A stretch of DNA of 64,000 nt, from NCBI GenBank assembly GCA_910576205.1, contig CAJTHL010000007.1, positions 62,001 to 126,000 on the forward strand. The letters are read 5' to 3'. The first letter of the stretch is position 1. Each line of letters begins with the position of its first letter. This DNA comes from Clostridia bacterium (GTDB taxonomy: Bacteria > Bacillota > Clostridia > Lachnospirales > Lachnospiraceae). The translations under genes were made by a program, and so were the position numbers. Shown here in pieces: positions 25,633 through 33,436 of this stretch. The notes beneath the pieces are model-generated. The model saw only the letters and a program-made list of their open reading frames with translations. It was not told the origin of the DNA and ran no database searches.

Positions 25633-28500
25633 TCAGAGCTTTGCATCCTTCCTTCCAAGACGCACCGCCTCCAGGTGTTCCTTAAGGGTATCCGGCAAAT
25701 CCTGAAACAGCGTATTTTTCTGGCCTGTCCGCCTTTCGTCAAGCGTCTGGCGTATCTCAATGCTGGCCGCCTCCATCTCCTCCCTAAGCCCCCTGGCCGA
25801 CATCCGCCTGGCTCCCTGGCCCAGGATAATCACCTGCTCCAGCGCGTCGGAGGTGGCCACGGTCACCGAATGCTTCCGCCCGATCTCATGTACCGTTTTC
25901 TCTATATACTGGTCTGCCGTCTCCGCCTCCCTGGTATAGACCACATGAATATTGTGATAGTCGAAAATTTCACCTGGATTTCCCTCCACCCGGTAGGCGT
26001 CAAACACCAGAATCAGAATCATTTTCCGAAATCCCTGGTAGTCACACAGCAAATCCTGAAGCCTTCCCCTGGCTGCCTCCAGGTTGATTCCGGCCAGCTC
26101 CTTTAGCTCCTCCCAGGCAAAAATAATATTGTAGCCGTCCACCAGCAGGTAATCCTCCCCCTGCGGCTTTTCCCGGTGAAAAGCCTCTCTCTCCTTCCCT
26201 GGTTTTCGGGAAGGCGTCTCTATATATACGGCTCCTGTATTTCCCCGCTCCCGGTTCACCGGGCCGTAAGTGCGCTCAAATATGGCCTGGAGCTCCCTGT
26301 CCTCTTTGCTCCTGTCATGGGCGCTCTTTTCGCTTCCTCTTCCCCCAGTCCCGGCTGCCCTTCCGTAGGGGCGCTCTATGTCTCCCGTCTCCCGTCCCGC
26401 CGTCTGGGAGCCTCCGGGATATCCCCACGCCCTGTCAGTCTCCCCGGCCTCCCTGCCTGGCTTTCCCTTCAGGTATGCCTCCACATGCATATACGCCGGC
26501 ACCTGGTCCCAGGGAACCACAAAGCCCGCCCCGTGGGCGCAGAATACAGAGCCTGTGGGATTTTCCAGGTCAGCCTCCGCATCATAGGCAGACGCCTCCT
26601 GCACTTCCTCCCCATTGTGACAGGGCTCATAGCCCTTCAGCTCATAGAACAGCCTGCCCCTTCCCCCGGTGTAGGCCGCCACCTCCCGGGCGTAATCTCC
26701 CATGGATGCCGCCGGCACGCTGCCTGTCAGTGTAAGAAATCCGCTCTCCGTCCCATTCCCAAATGCCTTCCCACAGGCCTCCCGGCTTTGGGATTTCATA
26801 GCTTCCCCAGGCAGATCCCGGACCGGGGCCAGGGAAATAGTCCCCTGCATTCTCTGGATATCTGCCATGGCACGTCCCACCCTGTCAGAAGGCACCTCCA
26901 GCCGGAAGGCATACACTGGCTCCAGAAGCACGCAGCGGGCGCTTCGAAGCCCCTGGCGCACTGCCCGGTAAGTGGCCTGCCGGAAATCCCCGCCTTCCGT
27001 ATGCTTTGTATGGGCCCGTCCGGCCACCAGGGTAATCCGCATATCCGTAATGGGCGCTCCCGTCAGAACGCCCCTGTGCTCTTTTTCCGCCAGATGGGTA
27101 AGAATCAGTCTCTGCCAGTTCCTATCCAGCACATCCTCACTGCAAAGGGTGTCAAACTGAAGCCCGCTTCCAGGCTCTCCCGGCTCCAATAGCAGATGCA
27201 CCTCCGCATAATGGCGCAACGGCTCAAAATGTCCCACGCCCTCCACAGGCTCCAGAATCGTTTCCTTATAGACAATGTTTCCCTCTCCGAACTCCGCTTC
27301 CACGTCAAAGCGTTTCCGGATCTGGTCTTTTAAGATCTCCATCTGCATCTGGCCCATGATCTGGGCCTGGATTTCTCCGGTCTGCTCCTGCCAGACAACA
27401 TGCAGCAGCGGCTCTTCCTCCTCCAGCTCTTTAAGCTTCCTGAGCATTTTGTGTACGTCACATCCCTCGGGAAGGCGTATGGCATAGGTCAGCACAGGCT
27501 CCAGCAGGGGACGCTTTGCCTCCTGCTCTGTTCCAAGGCCCTGTCCCGCATACGTCCTCTCAAGCCCCGTCACCGCACAGATGCTTCCCGCAGGAACCTC
27601 CTGCACCACCTCATAGGAAGCCCCGGAATACATCCGGATCTGATCCGGCTTCTCCGCCTCCTGCTCTCCGCCATAATCCAGCGGCTTTTTGACCACAAGC
27701 TTCCCGCCTGTGACTTTCATATGGGTGAGCCGGTTTCCCTGTTCATCCCGGGAAATCTTATACACCCTGGCCCCGAATTCCTCCTGGTAACCAGGAACAC
27801 GCACATACTTTTTAATCCCCTCCAGAAGCTCTTCTATCCCTTCCATCTTAAGGGCCGAGCCGAAAAAACAGGGGAATATCTTTCTGTCTGCAATAAAGCC
27901 TGCGACTTCCTCCGGGGAAAGCTCCCCCCGTTCCAGATACCTCTCCAGCAGGCCCTCGTCACACATGGCCAGCTCCTCCAGCCATTCCCCTCTGTCCCTT
28001 CCGGGGGCAAAACAGACACAGCGCTCATCCAGCCTGGCCTTTAGCCCGGCCAGCAGCGCCCCTTCTTCCGCGCCCGGCTGATCCATCTTATTTACAAACA
28101 AAAAGACGGGAACCCCATAGGCGCCAAGAAGCCTCCACAAGGTCTCTACATGCCCCTGGACACCGTCCGCGCCGCTTATCACCAGCACCCCATAGTCCAG
28201 CACCTGCAGGGTGCGCTCCATTTCCGCAGAGAAATCCACATGTCCGGGCGTATCCAGAAGCGTAAATGCCATATCTCCCAGACGCAGCCTTGCCTGCTTG
28301 GAAAAAATCGTGATTCCTCTGGCCCGTTCCATTTCGTGGGTATCCAGGAAAGCATTTCCATGATCTACCCGGCCCGCTTTGTGAATCGTGCCGCACTGAT
28401 AGAGTATTCCCTCCGCCAGGGTGGTTTTTCCGGCATCTACATGGGCCAGGATACCTATACATATATGTTTTCCGGGTTTCTTTTCAGATGCTTTCCCCAT
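25633..28500 (-). CDS. Tet(M)/EF-G-like ribosomal GTPase fused to a C-terminal NYN (YacP-like) domain
   Basis: 955 residues from the ATG at 28500, preceded by GAAAGAGG; the longer frame to 28656 lacks a binding site. The first 650 residues follow the ribosome-protection GTPase pattern: P-loop AHVDAGKTT (19-27), switch II DTPGHVDF (83-90), NKMD (137-140), and EF-G domains III to V with the TetM-like C-terminus. A low-complexity Gly/Arg linker follows, then about 150 residues starting YLLVDGYNIIFAWEEL, with LVFDAYRVEGN and ATSDALEQVII, the acidic positions of NYN/YacP RNases. In B. subtilis YacP-type Rae1 cleaves mRNA in the ribosomal A site, so a fused ribosome-targeting GTPase plus RNase makes sense. 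Tetracycline resistance cannot be assumed. Confidence 0.85.
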   Translation of the reverse strand: MGKASEKKPGKHICIGILAHVDAGKTTLAEGILYQCGTIHKAGRVDHGNAFLDTHEMERARGITIFSKQARLRLGDMAFTLLDTPGHVDFSAEMERTLQVLDYGVLVISGADGVQGHVETLWRLLGAYGVPVFLFVNKMDQPGAEEGALLAGLKARLDERCVCFAPGRDRGEWLEELAMCDEGLLERYLERGELSPEEVAGFIADRKIFPCFFGSALKMEGIEELLEGIKKYVRVPGYQEEFGARVYKISRDEQGNRLTHMKVTGGKLVVKKPLDYGGEQEAEKPDQIRMYSGASYEVVQEVPAGSICAVTGLERTYAGQGLGTEQEAKRPLLEPVLTYAIRLPEGCDVHKMLRKLKELEEEEPLLHVVWQEQTGEIQAQIMGQMQMEILKDQIRKRFDVEAEFGEGNIVYKETILEPVEGVGHFEPLRHYAEVHLLLEPGEPGSGLQFDTLCSEDVLDRNWQRLILTHLAEKEHRGVLTGAPITDMRITLVAGRAHTKHTEGGDFRQATYRAVRQGLRSARCVLLEPVYAFRLEVPSDRVGRAMADIQRMQGTISLAPVRDLPGEAMKSQSREACGKAFGNGTESGFLTLTGSVPAASMGDYAREVAAYTGGRGRLFYELKGYEPCHNGEEVQEASAYDAEADLENPTGSVFCAHGAGFVVPWDQVPAYMHVEAYLKGKPGREAGETDRAWGYPGGSQTAGRETGDIERPYGRAAGTGGRGSEKSAHDRSKEDRELQAIFERTYGPVNRERGNTGAVYIETPSRKPGKEREAFHREKPQGEDYLLVDGYNIIFAWEELKELAGINLEAARGRLQDLLCDYQGFRKMILILVFDAYRVEGNPGEIFDYHNIHVVYTREAETADQYIEKTVHEIGRKHSVTVATSDALEQVIILGQGARRMSARGLREEMEAASIEIRQTLDERRTGQKNTLFQDLPDTLKEHLEAVRLGRKDAKL

Positions 28501-28584
28501 TGGAAATACCTCTTTCTGCCAGTTTTTATTACTTATTATCATATCATAAGAAAGGCTATAAGTCGATAAGTGTTTTGTCTTGTG

Positions 28585-28613
28585 TTGACACAACCCCGGG
28601 AATAAGCTAAGAT
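28585..28613 (+). promoter_or_regulatory. sigma-A promoter of the glycosyltransferase/CDP-polyol operon
   Basis: Perfect TTGACA (28585-28590), 17-base spacer, TAAGAT (28608-28613), 42 bases before the start codon. Confidence 0.65.
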
Positions 28614-28654
28614 TAAATACGGAAGTACCCATTGCGCCATGGAGGTTTAACCGC

Positions 28655-29746
28655 ATGAAGAAATCACTGGCCCTTGTAATGATTGTGAAAAACGAAGAGA
28701 GAAGCCTGGCCCGTTGCCTAAAGGCAGCTTTGCCGCTGGCAGATAAAATCTATATTACCGATACCGGCTCTACCGATAAAACAAAGGAAATCGCGACCTC
28801 CTTTGGGGCGGTAGTGACGGATTTTGCCTGGTGCCAGGATTTTGCCGCCGCCAGGAATTTTGCCCTGTCCCAGTCGGACTGCGACTGGAATCTGGTGTTG
28901 GACGCAGACGAATATCTGGTACGGGGATCCCGGAAAGACCTGGATGTCTTTCTGGGGCGCACAGACCTGATCGGCGCCATCCAGAGACAGGATTTCTATA
29001 TGGAGGACGCCCCCGGAGGGGAGGCGCAGATGGCATACGCGTATTCCTATACCTCCCGGCTGCTTCCAAAGGGTATTGGTTATACCGGAAAAATCCACGA
29101 GCAGGTGGATTCCTCCCTTCCCGTATATCCCCTTCCTCTGCTCTTTGAGCACGACGGCTATTTACAGCCGGGAAAAGCGGAAAGAAATCTGGCTATTCTG
29201 CTGACAGAGCTGGAAGCCTCCCCCGAAGATTCCTACGTTCTCTTTCAGACGGCGGAAACCCTCCGGGGACTGAAAAGATTTAGGGAGGCCTGCTCCTACT
29301 ATGCCGGTTTTTACCGCTATGTACCGCCAAAGGGCGCCGGATACCGGGCGGGCGGCATTATCAATTATCTATACAGTTTAATCGAAATCCAGGACTGGAA
29401 TACTGCTTTATCCATGGCAAAGGCAGAAGAGCAGAATCTGGCCGCCTACGCGGATTTCCATTTTGCCTGCGGAATCCTGTTTATGAAGGCCATACTGGCC
29501 GATACCCGGGCTTACATTTCCTACCTGCCCCGCATTGAGCAGTCTTATCTGAAATGCCTGAAAATCGGTGAGATTCCCGAAAACCAGGGCATTCACGGAA
29601 GCGGTTCCTTCCGGGCAGCCTACAATCTGGGCACCTGGTATGAGGTGGCCGGAGATCAGAAGAAGGCATCTGAATACTACGGACAGGCGGCAAAGGACGG
29701 ATACCAGCCGGCGAAAGCCCGCCTGCAGGCGTTAAAACAAAAATAG
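28655..29746 (+). CDS. GT2-family glycosyltransferase with TPR-like C-terminus
   Basis: 363 residues. The N-terminal GT-A fold (about 1-180) has ALVMIVKNEERSLARC, DTGSTDKT and the metal-binding DADE (83-86). From about 190 on the sequence is helical with repeat-like units, such as YVLFQTAETLRGLKRFREACSYY and SEYYGQAAKDGYQPAKARLQAL, which resemble TPR/Sel1 repeats. Bacterial GT2-TPR proteins often glycosylate proteins or assemble surface polymers. It is the first gene of an operon with an epimerase, a cytidylyltransferase and a polyol dehydrogenase, upstream of the flagellar late genes; that context suggests flagellin or surface modification. Start follows GGAGG. Confidence 0.85.
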   Translation: MKKSLALVMIVKNEERSLARCLKAALPLADKIYITDTGSTDKTKEIATSFGAVVTDFAWCQDFAAARNFALSQSDCDWNLVLDADEYLVRGSRKDLDVFLGRTDLIGAIQRQDFYMEDAPGGEAQMAYAYSYTSRLLPKGIGYTGKIHEQVDSSLPVYPLPLLFEHDGYLQPGKAERNLAILLTELEASPEDSYVLFQTAETLRGLKRFREACSYYAGFYRYVPPKGAGYRAGGIINYLYSLIEIQDWNTALSMAKAEEQNLAAYADFHFACGILFMKAILADTRAYISYLPRIEQSYLKCLKIGEIPENQGIHGSGSFRAAYNLGTWYEVAGDQKKASEYYGQAAKDGYQPAKARLQALKQK

Positions 29747-29762
29747 AGAGAGGACTGCACCT

Positions 29763-30425
29763 ATGCAATTTGAACTGATGGCGTCTATGATGTGCGCCAA
29801 TTACGGACACCTGGAAAAGGAAGTACAGGAGCTCAACGACGGAGGCATCGACTCCTTTCACATTGATATTATGGATGGGCGGTATGTGCCCAATTTTGCC
29901 ATGTCCTTAAACGATATGGCCTACATTGCCAAGGCGGCGGTAAAGCCCCTGGACGTGCATCTCATGATCGAACACCCCAACAACCGCATCCAGCTGTTTC
30001 TGAATAACCTGCGGCCCGGGGACACGGTCTATATTCACCCGGAAGCGGAGTATCATCCCTCCACCACCCTGCAAAGCATTATCAATGCCGGCATGATTCC
30101 AGGCATAGCCATTAATCCGGGCACCAGCGTGGAAACCGTTATTGAAATGCTGCGCATCGTGAAAAAGGTCCTGGTCATGTCCGTAAACCCGGGAAATGCC
30201 GGGCAGATGTACCTCCCCTATGTGGGAAAGAAAATCACAAAGCTGCTCTCCATAAAAGAGGATATGGACTTTGAGATCTACTGGGACGGAGCCTGCAGCG
30301 CCGGCAAAATCCTGGAGTTCGCCCCCAAGGGAGTCCGGGGCTTTGTCCTGGGAACCACCCTTCTTTTCGGCAAAGACAGGCCCTATGGGGAAACCCTGCA
30401 GAAAATCCGCGCCTTACAGTTTTAA
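29763..30425 (+). CDS. Ribulose-phosphate 3-epimerase family protein
   Basis: 220-residue TIM-barrel epimerase that interconverts D-ribulose 5-phosphate and D-xylulose 5-phosphate in characterised members. It has HIDIMDGRYVPN (catalytic Asp region), PLDVHLMIE (metal His) and LVMSVNPGNAGQ. The second catalytic aspartate lies in IYWDGACS, where standard Rpe reads VDGG. This and the Met-rich N-terminus mark it as a divergent, probably specialised member. It lies 17 bases after the glycosyltransferase and is followed by a cytidylyltransferase, consistent with making a precursor of a CDP-pentitol. Confidence 0.82.
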   Translation: MQFELMASMMCANYGHLEKEVQELNDGGIDSFHIDIMDGRYVPNFAMSLNDMAYIAKAAVKPLDVHLMIEHPNNRIQLFLNNLRPGDTVYIHPEAEYHPSTTLQSIINAGMIPGIAINPGTSVETVIEMLRIVKKVLVMSVNPGNAGQMYLPYVGKKITKLLSIKEDMDFEIYWDGACSAGKILEFAPKGVRGFVLGTTLLFGKDRPYGETLQKIRALQF

Positions 30426-30454
30426 GCGCGGGCTTTAAGAATGGAAATCAACCT

Positions 30455-31153
30455 ATGAATGTTGCATTGATTTTATCCGGCGGAACCGGAACAAGGGTAG
30501 GCGGCGACCTTCCCAAACAATATATAGAGGCGGGAGGCAGGCCCATGGTTTCCTACTGTATAGAAAGCCTGTCCCTTCACCGGAAAATAGACGCCATTCA
30601 GATTGTAGCCGATCCCCTCTGGCGGGAATCCCTTCTGGAATGGCTGGCTGACGCCGACCCGGAAAAGAAATTCCGGGGCTTTTCCATGCCCGGGGAAAAC
30701 AGGCAGCTTTCCATCTTCCACGGCATAGAGGATATCCGCCTTTATGCCGGGGAAGAGAGCCTTCTGTTTATCCATGACGCCGCCAGGCCTTTTCTTTCCC
30801 GGAAACAGATTACGGATTGTCTTGACGCTGCCCCAGGCTATGACGGTGTGCTTCCGGTTCTGCCCATGAAGGATACCGTATACGAAAGCAGGGACGGAAA
30901 GACAATCTCCGCCCTTTTAAACCGGAGCCAGATCTATGCGGGACAGGCCCCCGAGGTATTTCGTCTCGGCGCCTATTACCAGGCAAACAAAAGGCTTCTT
31001 CCCGACAACATCCTGAAGATAAACGGCTCCACGGAGCCCGCTATTCTGGCAGGTCTTTCTATTGCCATGATACCCGGGGATGAGGACAACTTTAAGGTTA
31101 CTACAGCCGCAGATCTGGAGAGATTTCGCAGGCTCGCAGAAGGTGAGGGATAA
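30455..31153 (+). CDS. IspD/TarI-family cytidylyltransferase (probable polyol-phosphate cytidylyltransferase)
   Basis: 232-residue nucleotidyltransferase that joins CMP to a phosphorylated polyol. The N-terminal CTP loop is LSGGTGTRVGGDLPKQY (8-24), the metal site lies in FIHDAARPF, and the C-terminus has the sugar-phosphate region DEDNFKVTTAADLERF. The same fold serves IspD in isoprenoid synthesis and TarI/Bcs1 in ribitol teichoic acid or capsule synthesis. The next gene is an alcohol dehydrogenase like TarJ and the previous one supplies a pentulose phosphate, so the TarI-type role is favoured. The substrate could be ribitol, xylitol or arabinitol phosphate. Confidence 0.82.
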   Translation: MNVALILSGGTGTRVGGDLPKQYIEAGGRPMVSYCIESLSLHRKIDAIQIVADPLWRESLLEWLADADPEKKFRGFSMPGENRQLSIFHGIEDIRLYAGEESLLFIHDAARPFLSRKQITDCLDAAPGYDGVLPVLPMKDTVYESRDGKTISALLNRSQIYAGQAPEVFRLGAYYQANKRLLPDNILKINGSTEPAILAGLSIAMIPGDEDNFKVTTAADLERFRRLAEGEG

Positions 31154-31157
31154 AGAA

Positions 31158-32201
31158 ATGAAAGCATGGGTTTTACATGACGTTGATAATCTGAAACTGG
31201 AAACCACTGACCTCCCGGTTTTAGGAAACCAGGAGGTTCTTGTGGCTGTAAAAGCCGCCGGCATTTGCGGCTCTGATATTCCCAGGATTTACCGCACGGG
31301 AACCTATTCCTTTCCCCTTATCCCCGGCCACGAGTTTTCCGGCCTTGTGGCAGAGGCCTCCGAAGGGGTCAGCTCTTTCCGGAAGGGGCAGCGGGTAGGT
31401 ATCTTTCCCCTTATCCCCTGCGGAAGCTGTATGCCCTGCCAGCACAGACAATTTGAAATGTGCCGTCATTACAGCTATCTTGGTTCCCGCAGGGACGGTG
31501 CATTTGCCGAATATGTGGCTGTTCCCGCAAGTAACCTCATCCGGCTTCCCGACAACGTATCCTATGAGGAAGCGGCCATGCTGGAGCCTATGGCTGTGGC
31601 TGTCCATGCCATGAGGCGCACCGCCCCCCTCCCCACCGATACCGTGGTTATCTGTGGGCTTGGCACTATTGGGCTGCTGCTTTTCCTCTTCCTAAAGGAG
31701 ACAGGTATCCAGAACATCCTGGCTGTGGGAAACAAGGATTTTCAGAGACAGACTCTGTTAAGCATGGGGTTTCCTAAGGATGCCTACTGTGACAGTCGTT
31801 CCCAGGACGTCACTGCCTGGCTTATGGAACGCACCTCAGGCAATGGCGTGGACGTCTTCTTTGAATGCGTGGGGAAAAATGAGACCTTGAGCCAGGCCGT
31901 AGAGAATACGGCTCCTGCCGGGCGCATTATGCTGGTTGGAAATCCCGCTTCCCATATGAAGCTGGAGAAATCCGTTTACTGGAAAATTCTGCGGAATCAG
32001 CTGACTGTAAAGGGCACCTGGAATTCTTCTTTTACAAATGAGCCCGGGGATGACTGGCATTACGTGCTGGAACGTCTCTCCACAGGGCGGATACAGCCAG
32101 CCCCATTGATCTCCCATCGTTTTTCTCTGGAAGAGCTGGAACAGGGCCTTCATCTTATGCGGGACAAAACAGAGGATTATGTGAAAATTATATGGAGTTA
32201 A
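31158..32201 (+). CDS. Zn-dependent polyol/ribulose-phosphate dehydrogenase (TarJ-like)
   Basis: 347 residues from the ATG at 31158, which has AGGTGAGGG before it and lies five bases after the cytidylyltransferase stop; the longer frame runs inside that gene. It is a medium-chain zinc dehydrogenase: catalytic ligands C37, H58 and E59 (GICGSD and GHEF), four structural-zinc cysteines at 88, 91, 94 and 102, and a Rossmann GLGTIGLLL. It resembles galactitol-1-phosphate and sorbitol dehydrogenases. In this operon the expected reaction is NAD(P)H reduction of a pentulose 5-phosphate to a pentitol phosphate, the TarJ reaction. Confidence 0.85.
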   Translation: MKAWVLHDVDNLKLETTDLPVLGNQEVLVAVKAAGICGSDIPRIYRTGTYSFPLIPGHEFSGLVAEASEGVSSFRKGQRVGIFPLIPCGSCMPCQHRQFEMCRHYSYLGSRRDGAFAEYVAVPASNLIRLPDNVSYEEAAMLEPMAVAVHAMRRTAPLPTDTVVICGLGTIGLLLFLFLKETGIQNILAVGNKDFQRQTLLSMGFPKDAYCDSRSQDVTAWLMERTSGNGVDVFFECVGKNETLSQAVENTAPAGRIMLVGNPASHMKLEKSVYWKILRNQLTVKGTWNSSFTNEPGDDWHYVLERLSTGRIQPAPLISHRFSLEELEQGLHLMRDKTEDYVKIIWS

Positions 32202-32207
32202 AGACCT

Positions 32208-32234
32208 TAATTCCCCCCTTTAAAAAGCCGATTA
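32208..32234 (+). promoter_or_regulatory. sigma-28-type (flagellar late) promoter
   Basis: TAAT (32208-32211), 15-base spacer, GCCGATTA (32227-32234), one mismatch in each box from TAAA-N15-GCCGATAA. It is 38 bases before the ATG of the unknown gene. Its -35 region overlaps one arm of an inverted repeat (32213-32222 with 32257-32266) whose other arm is the Shine-Dalgarno run of G. Confidence 0.6.
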
Positions 32235-32272
32235 TATAATAAAGAGGACTTTTTTATAAAGGGGGGATTTCC

Positions 32273-33358
32273 ATGCTGACTACCGCAACACTACGCCGGG
32301 AAATAAGATCGTATCCCGGCAATCTGTCTTATCTGTCGTCTGCGCCGGACAATCAAGGCGTCTTACCCGAAAAATATCCGCTTCCAAACGCGATTCTTAA
32401 GGATCAGATAGAGCTTACGGAAACTGCCGACGCCACCCTGGAAGAGCGGACGCAAAAGCTTCTGGACACCCTGTCCCAGAATTTCCCTGGCATTACCTTT
32501 ACTTATGCTTCCGATAAAACCTTTGTAAATCTGAAGAAAGAGGCCGCCTCTCTGGGTTACGGAAAACATCTGGTTCTTTCTGAGGCATTTCTGGCCCGCA
32601 TGAGCAGAAGTGAGCAGGATTTCAAGGACTGTAAGGCAATCCTTATAAGCTCTGCCCTCTCCTTGACCGATAACCAGGCGGACGGCGTCTATCTGGGGGA
32701 AACCCTTGCAACCCCCTGGAAAATCGGAAAAAAGGAGGAGGATCCCTCCAAAGAAACCCTTTCCCAGATGCTTGAGAATCTGAAACAGACAAACGCTTCC
32801 TCGAAAAATGATTTCCGAATGTCTACCAGTAATATTTCCTATCAGACAGGGCCTTTGTATACAAAGCTGGCCCAGTCCGGCAACAAACAGCTGGTGCAGT
32901 CTGTAATGAGCGAAGCCTATCGCAATATTGCCTCCCTCCGGCTGGTATCCTGCCTGGGGGAATCCGAGGATCGGGTAAAGGCCCAGAAAGCCATCCGCTC
33001 CCTGCAAAGGCTCCTTACCCGTGGGCGTCAGAAGGTGAAACAGCTTGACCGGGAAACGCTTCTGAGCATCCGGAAAAAGCGTGCCTTGAAACGCAGAGAG
33101 GAAGAGAAAGCAAGAGAGCTTGCAAAGGAACTGAAAAAGCAAAGAAATAAGCGGAGAAACAATGATAAAATCATAGAAAAAGAAGGGCGGAACGCAGATT
33201 GGGAAATTGAGCGGATGAAAAATTATTTTCCGTCCATGGATATCTCCTCTTTCCCCATGGACACGGGAGGGGCTGTAGGTTCAGCCGATATATCCGCTGC
33301 CGCTGGAGGAGCCGTTTCCTGTGAACAGATTTCCATGGACATGGCCGTGGCTTTCTAA
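32273..33358 (+). CDS. Unknown protein, probable sigma-28-dependent late motility gene
   Basis: 361 residues with no family I recognise. No signal peptide or membrane segment is visible. Residues 1-190 look like a soluble alpha/beta domain (FTYASDKTFVNLKKEAASLGYGKHLVLSE). Residues about 255-310 are a highly charged Lys/Arg/Glu helix, probably coiled coil. The last 50 are Gly/Ala/Ser-rich and end MDMAVAF, as in some secreted flagellar proteins. A sigma-28-type promoter and a strong GGGGGG binding site precede it, and a bidirectional terminator follows. A role in filament assembly, export or flagellar modification is a guess from regulation only. Confidence 0.7.
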   Translation: MLTTATLRREIRSYPGNLSYLSSAPDNQGVLPEKYPLPNAILKDQIELTETADATLEERTQKLLDTLSQNFPGITFTYASDKTFVNLKKEAASLGYGKHLVLSEAFLARMSRSEQDFKDCKAILISSALSLTDNQADGVYLGETLATPWKIGKKEEDPSKETLSQMLENLKQTNASSKNDFRMSTSNISYQTGPLYTKLAQSGNKQLVQSVMSEAYRNIASLRLVSCLGESEDRVKAQKAIRSLQRLLTRGRQKVKQLDRETLLSIRKKRALKRREEEKARELAKELKKQRNKRRNNDKIIEKEGRNADWEIERMKNYFPSMDISSFPMDTGGAVGSADISAAAGGAVSCEQISMDMAVAF

Positions 33359-33362
33359 ATAA

Positions 33363-33403
33363 AATTCCCGCTATACTCTATTTATCAGAGTATAGCGGGA
33401 ATT
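33363..33403. terminator. Bidirectional intrinsic terminator
   Basis: Perfect 17-bp arms, 33363-33379 and 33387-33403, with a 7-base loop, flanked by A-rich and T-rich tracts. It separates the convergent unknown gene and chemoreceptor gene. Confidence 0.88.
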
Positions 33404-33436
33404 CTTATTTTCTTTATTTATCCCACCGCAGATATC

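Noticed and set aside
25633..28500. Functional tetracycline resistance gene
   Set aside because: The Tet(M) likeness is real, but the extra NYN domain, housekeeping context and lack of a leader attenuator or mobile element argue against an acquired resistance gene.
28562..28569. GTCGATAA, close to a sigma-28 -10 box, upstream of the glycosyltransferase gene
   Set aside because: No TAAA-like -35 element lies 14 to 16 bases upstream, and a good sigma-A promoter is present at 28585-28613.
30455..31153. Cytidylyltransferase as IspD of the isoprenoid pathway
   Set aside because: The fold fits, but the neighbours supply and reduce a pentulose phosphate, and no IspF lies beside it.
32213..32266. 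C/G-rich inverted repeat as terminator of the CDP-pentitol operon
   Set aside because: No U run follows the right arm; the arm overlaps the next gene's ribosome binding site.
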